Of a stretch of 64,000 bases of DNA, positions 43,390 to 53,959 are shown piece by piece. This stretch comes from Furcasterigmium furcatum. Lineage: Eukaryota; Ascomycota; Sordariomycetes; Glomerellales; Plectosphaerellaceae. The notes under the pieces are model-generated. The model did not search any database, was not told the origin of the DNA, and saw nothing but the letters and a program-made list of their open reading frames with translations. Numbering within the stretch: position 1 is the stretch's first letter; every line of letters begins with the position of its first letter. The position numbers were made by a program, and so were the translations under genes. The stretch spans positions 999,831 through 1,063,830 of the forward strand of contig BCIA01000002.1 of assembly GCA_001599815.1 (NCBI GenBank), in the 5' to 3' direction.

Positions 43390-44859
43390 AGGAGGTTGTG
43401 AAAAGGGAAATGGGGCACTGGGATTTGTCTTTTCTATGGGCTGGCGTATGAGAGTTCAAGCATGTCACGCTTGGTGACCTCGCAGCAGCAGGGTCCAGAT
43501 AGGAATCGAGCACACTGCATTCTCATGAGATACCCGCCGAGCCTTCGTTTGGCGGCATCATGCGTCCTTGGGCAGAGAAGTGCTCTATGTCCAGAGGCGA
43601 GCTCGGTCGTAGTACAGACGGACTAGTGAATACACGCTCTGACCAGCAGTAGTTAATCTCATTGCCTTCGGAAAAGTTCAGTTCCTGAGCCTATGACTTC
43701 ATGGCCCAAATGACTGGAGCGCCGTGAGCAGCCCGTTGTTGGGGTTCCTGCGTTCCCATGTGCTGACTCGAGTAGTAAGCGTCGATCTTCCACTGTCCAA
43801 GTTCAGGTGACCTGATGGGTTGACCTATCCCGACGCCAGGAGAACTCGCCTGGTGGATTTGGCAGATCGTCTCAGCCTGGCTATACTCGTACCTTCGATC
43901 ACATCAGCAACTCCCCGGCAGCCAGTGCAGCAAACATATGCGGAAGTGGCGGCACTCGTATGCTCGTAAGGTCTGACCACAAACACCTGTCTGTCCACAG
44001 CGTACATGCGGCGAGGCAGGCATGGCGAGATTGTGGAATGGCGTAGTGGCCGACCACCGGCGCTTTTGCCCGCGTACACAGATCTGATCTGTCTGCTGGG
44101 TCTCGTCATAACGCCCTGGGCGATAGGGGCGCATCTGCGGGATGAACAACTCCGTCCGAGTGGGTGTGACTACGAGTAGATGGCTGGCGCTCCGGGCTCG
44201 CTGGCTGGCTGACTGACTTCCCCTCATCGCCAACGGGGACTGAGCGTCTCATCCCGCTCCGTCCTGGGGAGCTGACTGGACGATCCCCTTCAGTGACCAT
44301 TACCTGTTGTTTGGCACCCCCATCCCCGATGCTCCCAGTCGCGCGATGTTGACATACAAAGAGGGTGTCCTGCTGTCTCTCGTCAGGCGGCTGTCTTGGT
44401 CTTTCGTGCATGAGTCGGTTGAGCTGGCCATCCCCTTTGACTTTGCGACTTCGGGTCCTTGTCATTTCCCCCACGACCACGATTCCTTGTTTCCAGATAG
44501 ACAACAACACAGCTCCCACGTCGCCTCCCTTCATCTCCCCTGATTTTCCACTCAAATTAAAGGCCCGGAACTCGAATTTGACCCGTGGTCCTCTCTCCCT
44601 GCTTCGGAAATCGAGGTCTTGTCCCGAGACCCATCGACTAGAGTGGTGACGCCAACCCAACGCCAGCGCCAACCGGAGCGTGACCCCTCTTATCGCGTGA
44701 CTGAGGGTCCTTATCGCATTAGGTCCCGTCCCCCAGTTCCCCCTTTGTCGGTCTGGGCATCATCCCAACCCTTCCCCCTCGTCACTCTTATCCCATCATC
44801 GAAATCACCATTTTACCGCTCTTGCAATTCTGTTGATTTGCAGAGCAACACCGCCAGCC
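43390..44859. other. Gap between RPL10 and the 566-residue unknown
   Basis: 1.47 kb: RPL10 3' UTR, then a promoter and a C/T-rich leader. A TTTGCAG just before the next ATG could be the 3' end of a leader intron. No gene supported. Confidence 0.5.
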
Positions 44860-46560
44860 ATGGCATTCCACCAACCCACGAGGCAGCCGCAACAGCGGAT
44901 CATCCGCTCTGCCGCAGACGAAAGGGACACGGAGCAGCTCCGGGTCGATATCCACCAGCAAGCGGCGCCGGACGAGTCCCAGACGTGGGTCGTGTTCTCG
45001 CCCGCCACCGACACCGAATCGGCCTCCTATCTTAGTGACATCGAGGACTCTGTCCCGACGCCAGGACTGTCACGAATCAGCGCGCTGGGCAGTCTTGGAA
45101 CTATTGCTCCGTCGCAACAGGACACGGGTTCGCGACAGTCCGTACTTCTCTCTTCCGCTATCGATGACGAATCCGTCGAAGACGATGCGGAGCTCGATAG
45201 CCTCGATAGCCACCTGCCCGACTTTAGAACCTTTGCCAGCGCGTATAACCAATCCGTCTCTGGCGCTCAGAACACAACACAGCTCCTTCCAACCCACGAT
45301 GGACTGGGTTCTTTCCGCATCGAGGGCGGCCCCGTCGGACAGGAGATCCAAGACCACTTGTATGCCTTCGAGCGCTTCAATCCTCGGAGGACGCGGAGGA
45401 GACGCGAGAGCCTTGAACAGGCCGAACAGGACGCCCAGCTTGTAGAAGAGCAGCACGCGGAGAAGATGCAGCGCATTGAAGCGTGGAGATTGGAGCACAG
45501 CCGCATCCTGCTGGACGAGATTCACAAGGAGACGAGAAGGAGGAGGCAATCGCAGTCCTCCAGCAGACCACGAAACATGAGCGAAGCGGTCCAGTCAAGA
45601 GATGGGTCAAGCCATGCTACGGCCGGGTCGACGAGCATGCCGTGGCACGACGAGCCGACGACAGAAAGTAGTGATGAGCAGGGCTTCTTTGCACGGATCA
45701 CGAGGAAGGTCATCCAGGACATCATGGGTATCGACGAGAGGATGCTGTCCATCCTTCTCGGCGAGTCACTACCCGAGGACGATGACCTCTCCTCCACTCC
45801 CAAGGCTGCTGCGCCGGTGGCCATACCGGCATCGAACGCCGATGACGAGTCGGCCTGGCAGCTGCAGGTGCTCGACCGAGTTGCCCGAGAGTTGGGGATC
45901 CTGGTGCACCAGCTCTCACCCCATCCAGGCGCCTTCTCCACGTACGCGAGGTTACAGCAGATGCCGCTGCCGTACGCTGGGCTCCCGGTCATTCCCGAAG
46001 CCACCGTTGATCCTACCCCAACATCAGCTGCCAATGAAGCATCCATCCACCAGCCCGAGTTCAAGCCGACGGTCCCTTCACCAGTCCGGCCAATGAGCAT
46101 CCCGGGCCAACGAAGCCAGCCAGAATCGTCGACTCAATCCACCGCCGGCGCCTTCACGCAAGAGGAGTGGGAGCAGGACCTGGACGTGAAGCTGGTCTTC
46201 CGCTACCTCCGCAACCGCTTCAGCCCGAGATCCGCGTCCGGCCCTTCTTTTTCCTCCGGGACGTCGCACCTCGCGACGTGCAGCACCCAGGACATGGCCG
46301 CCAAGGCGGCCCGAGTGAGGCAGCACCACCCGCTGGTGGCGCGGACCCGGCCACCGGCTGAGCGCAGGACGTTCAAGGCCACGGCGCCCCCGAGCCCGGT
46401 AGCCATGAGACATGCCTCGAGCTGCGCCAGCCAGAGCACCAGAAGGTCGGCGCGGCGCAGCAGCGTGTCGTCGCGGCACTACTGGGATATCGGCGGCTCC
46501 ATGGGGACCGGGTCCGTCATCGCGCCGACGGGGCCGATGGGCAGCTGGGGTGAGGTGTAG
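44860..46560 (+). CDS. Conserved-looking fungal protein of unknown function (566 aa)
   Basis: Single exon from ATG 44860 (GCCATGG context). I do not recognise the family. The N-terminal ~130 residues are disordered but contain a compact motif SQTWVVFSPATDTE and an acidic ESVEDDAELDSLDSHLPDF. Residues ~165-240 are a charged helix or coiled coil (RRTRRRRESLEQAEQDAQLV to HKETRRRRQS). A hydrophobic block FFARITRKVIQDIMGIDERM (~275-295) and RVARELGILVHQLSPHPGAF (~335-355) look structured. EEWEQDLDVKLVFRYLRNRF (~435-455) is another amphipathic segment. The end SSRHYWDIGGSMGTGSVI..GSWGEV is distinctive. No signal peptide or membrane helix, so probably a cytosolic or nuclear adaptor. Confidence 0.75.
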   Translation: MAFHQPTRQPQQRIIRSAADERDTEQLRVDIHQQAAPDESQTWVVFSPATDTESASYLSDIEDSVPTPGLSRISALGSLGTIAPSQQDTGSRQSVLLSSAIDDESVEDDAELDSLDSHLPDFRTFASAYNQSVSGAQNTTQLLPTHDGLGSFRIEGGPVGQEIQDHLYAFERFNPRRTRRRRESLEQAEQDAQLVEEQHAEKMQRIEAWRLEHSRILLDEIHKETRRRRQSQSSSRPRNMSEAVQSRDGSSHATAGSTSMPWHDEPTTESSDEQGFFARITRKVIQDIMGIDERMLSILLGESLPEDDDLSSTPKAAAPVAIPASNADDESAWQLQVLDRVARELGILVHQLSPHPGAFSTYARLQQMPLPYAGLPVIPEATVDPTPTSAANEASIHQPEFKPTVPSPVRPMSIPGQRSQPESSTQSTAGAFTQEEWEQDLDVKLVFRYLRNRFSPRSASGPSFSSGTSHLATCSTQDMAAKAARVRQHHPLVARTRPPAERRTFKATAPPSPVAMRHASSCASQSTRRSARRSSVSSRHYWDIGGSMGTGSVIAPTGPMGSWGEV

Positions 46561-49500
46561 ATTCCGTCCTGCGAACTGTTTCGGTTGGACGACGACCATC
46601 GCAGGATGTCGTTGTCCAGTCCTGCAACACTCCCATTGCACAGGAAATCTTCAGGAGGCCGGAGTGGCCACATGTGCAAGCACCCTCCTCTTTCCGATCT
46701 TCTTCTCTCCTCTGAGCATCATCATCATACAAATGTAATTTTGGGGCGTTTGGGACTCCAAGGGGCGAGCTGAGGGCGGGCGGAACCCTGCATATAAGAG
46801 ATGACTGACCATCTCGATCCGAAACGACATATGAAAGCGAACATATTGAAGAGCATATTTTACGACCATTATTTTAGCGAACATCAGGACTTGCAAGCCG
46901 AGGGTTTAAGTGGCAGTCTCGTTATACTCGGGTGAATCGTTCGGGGGTTTTCCGTGGACCCGGCATGTGAATCGTGAATTGTCCCAACGCAACAAAGGAC
47001 GAATAAGGTGACAGCCGGCAAGCAGGCAGGTTGGCAGGCAATGCAGGCCACTACCGGAGGGATGCTGCTCCCGGGTGATGCTGGGCCAACTCGATGCCGA
47101 TCCTGGTACGCGCAATGAGATCGGCGAGTTAGCTTGTGTCGGATATCATATGAGCCCACCGTGTCTGGCGCGTTGTGATCCAATGCATGTCAATCGCGGA
47201 CGAGATGGTTGAGGGCTCCTGGTTCCCTCGGGCCATGCAGAATTCCCTAATACCCAAACCCCAAGATCCAGATAGATGCCGGTTGACAAGGGGCACGGTG
47301 GCTGAGCTTTGACGAGAGAGATGAAGATCGAAGCAAGCCAGGAGTGCCGCTTGCACGATGGACGGGTTGTTTCGTGTTTCGCGGCCACGCGCGAGCAGTG
47401 CGAGAAGACGGGCCTGGCGCCGATCTAGGGATCTTGGTCGACCAGCTCAGAAGCAGGGCATGGCGTGCTATTTAGGGGCTGTTGCATTGGCACGCAGCTC
47501 AAGCCTTTCAAGAACTGACTGGATGGACCGGGGAGGTGATGGTGCTGCACGGGAAGCGTCAGTGGGCGACGGGAAACGGGGACTGTCTCGGGCCCTTGTT
47601 CCTGTTCCGGTGGCTATCTGAGCCGACGGTGGTGGGCGGTTCACCAGTTGTGGGACGGTGGGCATATATGTATGTACTGTACGATTGTGACATGGAAATG
47701 CGCGGCAGAACGGAGGCTGACGGAAATGTTGCTTTCGAGATATTCTCTGTACCAGTGGTGGCTGCAAATATTGCCCTGCGCTCCCATCTCGCTGGTGAGT
47801 GCCAAGCCGTCACCGAGCTTCAGGGCGATAAAGTTGAAGGCTCCACGGTCCAGAACGAGTGTCCAGGTTCTTGGCGGACTCTCAGGCGGTGCTCAGGGGA
47901 CCCCCCACCCAGAAACAGGGGGAAATGTGGGGAGTGCCCCTGACTGTTCCTGCTTCAGTGCGGCGTGGCGTCGATCCCGTGTCTGGAATCAAGCATTTCT
48001 CCACCAGCTGACGACACGCTACGGTACAATATTGAATTCTTCACCAGCACGCCGGGATCGAAGGGGGCAGGGGAGGGACAGCCTGTGTCGTGCGTCTACG
48101 CTGTATCTCAGGCATGTAATTATTCCTTCGGCTCATCCATCGACGAAGCACCGGTGATGATATGATTATACTCTAGTCCACCAGAGACCGCCCTTGCTTT
48201 CATGGTTGGTCTGGCTGGATCGTGTTCTTGGCTCGATCAGTGCGGGAGGCGTCTCAAGCGTGAGACATTCGACCAGCCACGGACTCCGAGAAGATAGGCA
48301 TCTGAGGCTCGCGACTGATGCTGATCGAGCAGCACCGCCCTTGTGGCGGGCGACTAGTCAATATGATATTCATTAAAGCCTCTCCTGTTCCCACTCTGCC
48401 TGCGACCGTCGCCCGCTCGTATCTTATTCCCTGGTCCCATTTGCCTTGGCCGGAGGCATGAGGATGTGCAGACAAGTGGCAGGAATCCCTCCGCTTGAGC
48501 GACGGATCAGCAAAGACGCATTGCTCGGTTTGTCGCACATGCCGAGCCGTCGACCCATTCATATGTGATCTTTGGCATCGGGCAGTTTAGAGTGGGCGCT
48601 AGCATTGGAACATGGAGCAAAGTTCACTGCCAATGACGCCGCAGCGTGGAGACTCAGATCAGGGGTCAGTTTTGCTACGGGCCACCTCAGTTGTCACCGA
48701 CGCAGGTACATTCCGGGCCAGGGAAGGAGCTGACAAGGAAATGGACGGGCGTGCATGGAGATCGTCCATGACCTGAGGAAACAACGGGGATGGGCGGGAT
48801 CAGTGGCATGCCCTTCCTCTCTGCTGTTTCCCTCGTGTCGTCCGTCGTCTTTCGTGTCCGCGGCTCTTGCATTCATTCCATTCCATCCTTCAACGCCACT
48901 CCCCCAGCTTTCCTATTTCCTCCCTATCCCACTCCCTTTTCCTGGCATTTTTAGATCTCGTCCCTCTTCCATCGTTCTTTCATCGGTACTTGTATTCCAA
49001 GACAGCTTCACTCTCGCTATTTCCGGAGGCGCCCCTGGCTCGTCGCTCCAATCGTTTCGTACCGACCTGTGGTTGTTTCCTCTCGACCGCCACTTACACC
49101 ACATAACATCATCGTCCTGGTTTAACTCCACGGCCAGGCCAAAGACAGACTCGGCACAGGCCAGTGTCGGCAGTCGTCAGTCGTACCTGCATGGGTGATC
49201 CCAACTGCCACCGATCTCAGGCACTATTCAAAACCATTCCTGTGCTCTGAAACGATCTTGCCGAGGGCACGTCCCCCTCCTCGACCTCGCCCTGGGAATC
49301 GCATCGCCTCTCCACGCCCATCGTGACCCTTCCAGGAGACGCGGTCCGAGGACAGAAACATCGGCTTGTCTTGTCAGTTCCGGACTCTTCAGATTGTTCG
49401 TGTGTTTGCCGCCGACATACCCGACCTCTGCCTCGCCATTCGCCCGCCGAGGACTCTCGGACGTGCTTCGTGCGGTTGCAACTGCGTCTTTCCGCCCCAA

Positions 49501-49816
49501 AGACCAACCTCGAACTTACCATTGCTTGCAAGCCGGGTGCCGCGACTGCTGGGCAGTGAACCATCACGGCCCTTCCTGTCTTGTTTGAGGCACCTCAGCC
49601 TTCACGCCATCTTCGCCGTTGCTCATCCCATATCTTCGGGGCTCCTGAACCCACGCCCTCTCTTCTGTTCTACCCATCTTTTTTCTCCTCCTAGGGACCT
49701 ACACGACAAATCTACGTCTTCCGCACTGGTGCTGTCGACCACCGAGCACCGTGTCTCTGTACCTCTTCGCAGTCCCTTCGTCTCGACGGTCCGGTACCAC
49801 AGCACATTGCAGGACA
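46561..49816. other. 3.3 kb gap before the acyltransferase gene
   Basis: No protein or RNA gene supported; open frames reach only ~170 codons and overlap. Roughly 48750-49816 is strongly C/T-rich on the plus strand and probably is promoter plus a long leader of the acyltransferase gene, possibly with an intron ending at GCAG 49812. Confidence 0.5.
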
Positions 49817-51443
49817 ATGAACGGATACGCTGTTACGAGGTCATCCGCCTCCCACGAGGAGAGCCTCAGTCTCTTGGATGAGAAGAGCTTCTCGGACATT
49901 GAGAGTGAATGCGGGCGTGTCGACATTGAAAACCGCTACAAGGTCCCCGAGTGGGCGAGAACTGCCCGAGACAACATCAGCTTCCTGAGATCAGTCCCAT
50001 GGACATCGTGGCGCTTGGTTCTCGCCCGCGTGGCCATCTTCCTGCTCCCCAGCTTCCTCCAGGGTCGCTTCACCATGAGACAACAAGCACGCCCCGAGAA
50101 GCTGATGCCTACGTCTTACCTCGACGGCATGCGAGGCCTCGCCGCCCTGGTCGTCTTTTTCTGTCATTATTTTTACCAGGCATACATCATCGCCGAAAGC
50201 TACGGTTCCGCCCCCAGCAACAACCACTTCTTGAAGCTGCCCTTCATCAGGCTCTTCTACCAGGGCCCTCCCGCTGTCTGCCTTTTCTTTGTCATTTCCG
50301 GCTACGCCCTCTCCTACAAGCCCCTCAAGCTCATGCGCACCGCCCAGTTTGACAACTTTGCCACCACCATGTCGTCCATGACCTTCCGTCGCATCATCCG
50401 CCTGTACCTGCCGACGACCATCTCAACCTTCTTGATCCTGGTGCTTCTTCAATTGGGCGTTTATGAGTGGACGAGGGGGTTCGCAAACGACCGCACCTAC
50501 ATGAGGAATGTTGTTGAGCCGCACCCTGACCGGCTCGAGTCGTTCTCTAAGCAGTTTACACACTGGGCCTGGAGCATGTTCAACTTCGTCCACGTGTTTG
50601 GTTGGGAGAAGTACGGTGGCAGCACAGGTATGAATGAACATGCCACCCTAGTCGGAGCTGGGCTCAGGTTGACTGACACATTCTGCAGGCTACGACGTTC
50701 ACCTCTGGACAATTCCGGTCGAGTTCCGATGCTCCATGTACCTCTTCGTCACCCTTCTGGGAGTCGCCCGCCTTCGCACCTCGATCCGTTTCTTGGTCAT
50801 GTTCCTCATCATGGCTTACACATACCGCAACTCTCGGTGGGACCTGCTGCTGTTCTACTTTGGTACCATCATCGCCGAGATTGATATCATCCGTGGCGCC
50901 CATGTGCCTCAGCCTGCACTCCCCACAACCGAAAAGGTATCTCGGAGGGGCAAGCTCTCCGGCATTGCCTGGGCGGCTCTCAGCGTTATGGCGCTGTACT
51001 TGATGTCTCAGCCTGACGTGCGAGGTCCGGAGACGCCTGGCTGGAAATGGCTGTTCTCGATCATCCCCAAGTGGTGGGGAGAGGAGCAGTATAGATACTG
51101 GCAGTCTGTCGGCGCCATCATCTTTGTGGTGTGCGTCGGCCACTCTCCCAACTGGCAGAGGTTCTTCAACCTGCCCGCCATCCAGTACTTGGGCAAGATC
51201 AGCTACGCAATCTACCTCATGCACGGGCCCGTCACGCATACGATAGGCTACATGATTGAGAAGCGAGCATACGCCATCACCGGGGTCGAAGGCAACTGGT
51301 ACCACGTGGGTTTCGTCCTGGGCTCTTTCGGCGTCATCCCGGCAGTGGTGTGGGCTGCGGATATCTTCTGGAGGCTGTTCGACATTCCGACAGTCAAGTT
51401 TGCCAGGTGGCTGGAGACCAAGTGCCTCGCAAAGCAGGCATGA
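49817..51443 (+). CDS. Acyltransferase-3 family integral membrane protein
   Basis: Membrane O-acyltransferase of the OafA/YrhL-like family. Exons 49817-50627 and 50689-51443; intron 50628-50688 (61 bp) joins YGGST-GYDVHLWTIPVEFR. Product is 521 aa. Cytosolic N terminus of ~90 residues, then the family start YLDGMRGLAALVVFFCHYFY (catalytic-type His after TM1, with the Arg of RGLA), FFVISGYALSYKPL, FRRIIRLYLPT, the VHLWTIPVEF loop and about ten helices in total; LGKISYAIYLMHGPV near the C terminus is typical. Acyl acceptor unknown; fungal members are often next to biosynthetic genes, but none is seen here. The chosen ATG follows GGACA. Confidence 0.9.
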
Positions 51444-51937
51444 TTTCCTTTTTGAAAGAGTCTAAGTTTTGTGTACGGGGCAGGGGACCTTGAGCGTTTC
51501 CCCGGATTGGCATTTGTACCATAGAACTAGGCCGCCTCTTTCGCGCTGGAAGCCATCGGGCCGGTCTACCTATAGACATGGGACTGGGCGGCTCGGATAT
51601 GAAAGACGAGCATTGGAATGCGTCATCATTGGCGTGCCATGGGCGGCACACCGGCTGGCGTTTGGGAAGGTTTTGGCGTTTAGGGGCTACGATCCCCGGG
51701 TAGATCCAAGGAGGCTACCTAGGTACTTGGAATGACCGAATCTTATTGCTGGTGCCCTCTCATGTCTCTGGGATATGATCGTTGGCTGTATTTAGAGCGA
51801 GCAGTTCACAGAATGGAAATCTAGGACTATGCACATCCGCCTGGCCCGTGCCAAGTTATATGGTACCACCTGATGAGGAAACACGAAGATGAAGGGGTAT
51901 CACTGTGTATTTCTAGATTTCGGCCTGGAGTCACCGT
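51444..51937. other. Convergent gap between the acyltransferase and Bud32 genes
   Basis: 494 bp of 3' flanks; nothing else seen. Confidence 0.6.
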
Positions 51938-52816
51938 CTAACCGACCATGCTCCTCTTGCGGCCCCGCATCCTCACATCCTCGAGCTTCCGAAGAACCAC
52001 GGTGGCCTGCTTCGGCGGCAGCCCGTGCCTGTATCCTTCCAACAGTTCGTCGAACAGGACTTCGGCGCGGGGATGGGTGCTACCGAACGCCCTCTCGAGG
52101 ACGTATAGATCCACCGCCCTGTCCTCGTCCGTCATGCTCTGGGAGGCGAGGCCGAAGTCGATGAGGATCACGTCACCTTGTAGTGATGTATCCTGCTCCC
52201 GGGAAGCGGGGACCTCGTCTGACGCGGGTGCCGCCGGTCGCAGCATCATATTGCTCGTCGTGAGATCGCCGTGCACGACGCCGAGCTTGTGTAGTTTCCC
52301 GATCGAGGTGCCGACGCGGCGCATGATGTCTTTGAGGGGGGCGTCGTTCTTCACGGCCTCGCTCTGGGGGAACGTGTCGTCCGCGGCGGCCTGCGGGTCT
52401 TCTGAGATTGTGCTGAGGTCTGAGGACTTCTGGACGGGGTGCCAGCGGGATAGCCACGTGTTGATGGCGACGCGGACGGGGGCGCCGGGGATCCATTCGA
52501 GCATGAGCCAGCCGGCGGCCTCGTCGAGGGCGAGGACGGCGGGGACGGGGACGTTCTCGCGGTGGCAGCGGTGGAGGATGCGGGCCTCGGCGAGGATGCG
52601 GGAGCGGGTGAGGCGTGCGTCGAGGGTTGGGTGGCGCCAGGGCTTCGGGGGACGGTATTTGAGGGCGGCTGGGCGGGAGGGGAGGAGGTGTGTCGTCTTG
52701 TATAGGCGGGCTTCGGCGCCTTGGGTGATGAGGGTGGGGGATGTTTGGGCGTGGTGGAGGACGGGCGGGAGGACGAAGGTGTGCCCCTCCGGTTGAGGGT
52801 TGGCTGTGGCTGCCAT
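51938..52816 (-). CDS. BUD32: EKC/KEOPS complex kinase/ATPase Bud32
   Basis: Small atypical kinase of KEOPS, needed for the universal t6A37 tRNA modification and telomere maintenance. Single exon, 292 aa. Features: ITQGAEARLYKTTHLL (short Gly-rich substitute), ALKYRPPKPWRHPTLDARLT (Lys plus the YR..YRHP-like signature), ARILHRCHRENVPVPAVLAL, WLMLEWIPGAPVR, catalytic loop VHGDLTTSNMML, DFGLAS metal-binding motif, and the conserved basic C tail VRMRGRKRSMVG. Bears an extra ~40-residue insertion (SSDLSTISEDPQAAADDTF) before the catalytic helix compared with yeast Bud32 (261 aa), as is common in filamentous fungi. Likely cytosolic and nuclear. Confidence 0.95.
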   Translation of the reverse strand: MAATANPQPEGHTFVLPPVLHHAQTSPTLITQGAEARLYKTTHLLPSRPAALKYRPPKPWRHPTLDARLTRSRILAEARILHRCHRENVPVPAVLALDEAAGWLMLEWIPGAPVRVAINTWLSRWHPVQKSSDLSTISEDPQAAADDTFPQSEAVKNDAPLKDIMRRVGTSIGKLHKLGVVHGDLTTSNMMLRPAAPASDEVPASREQDTSLQGDVILIDFGLASQSMTDEDRAVDLYVLERAFGSTHPRAEVLFDELLEGYRHGLPPKQATVVLRKLEDVRMRGRKRSMVG

Positions 52817-53959
52817 GGTGTGTGTTGATCGCGGTCGAGCAGATCCTGGTGCTATTCGGGCTCTCGTATGGCAATTGGAGTGGCGGTAAGGGGGTGGGCA
52901 AGAATTGTGAGGATTTGGTGATGGGTTGGCCGTGAGGTTTTGGAGGGGTAGATGGAGGGGCAGTTTATTAGGTAAGCCGACTTGCTCTGGAGCATTTCTA
53001 GGTCCAGCACAAAGTAGGAACCCATCTTCCTGAGACGGACTTCATTCCAACATCAGCATACCTACTTCATAGGATGCAAATAGAACTAAAAGCAGCCAGG
53101 ACCCCAGCCGATCCCAGCCTTGCAAAGCTCACCTCGGCCGCGCCAGCTCTTGAGTAACCCCAAGTTACATACGAGCCGACCTTCCTCGTTTGTCGGCCAA
53201 AGGACATCGGACTTCAGCCGTCTTCCACTACTTGCAACCACAACGGCCGGCCGGACATCCATTCTAGCTTCCACAACATGTTCCATGGCGCACAAGACAC
53301 AGCCAGTCGGCCTGGCATCCCACCCTCCCCCGCCGCTGCGGGCTGATCAAGCGAGCAGCTCGCTGGCCAACGGCTGAGCGCCGCGGCCCGCCTCAACCCC
53401 CCATTCATGGTCGGCCAAGGGTCCTACACCACGAAGCTCCTCTATCTGCTGGTCGCTGACATGCAAAACGCGGCATGCTCACGGGTGGAGGAGGGGAAAC
53501 CGTGCGCCAAGCGTAAGCCACGATCCCAAAGGTGCGGTCAATGGGCGATCCTGGGCCCGGAGGAGGCGATAATAGTCGGATGGCATCTCGCTGTTCCGCC
53601 GCAGTTGGTTGCTTACGGGCAGGACAGGGCCCCTGGACGGGACCACCCTGCAACTGACCTGCAGCATGGGTTGCTGGCCTGGCCTGGCCCCTGTGAACAT
53701 GTGGTGTTCACGGAGATGAGGGGTGCCATTCCGATTTCCTTTGACTGACAAACTCCTCGTCGCCGCCGCCTGCTGCAGGCCCTCGATCTTCGCTCGCTCG
53801 AGTTCTTTGTCTTCTCGCCACCTCCCTCGCCTTACCGAGGGCTCGCAGCCTTGTCTACCTGGACACGATGATCTGGATCTGTCCCGAGCGCCTCTGAGGA
53901 CGGATCGTAGGATCGGGCACGCCACTTTATCCTCACTCTGCTTGTCGCATTCTCCCACA
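52817..53959. other. Divergent gap between Bud32 and the Cys-rich membrane protein
   Basis: 1.14 kb with both promoters; small open frames with no coding character. Nothing else seen. Confidence 0.55.
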
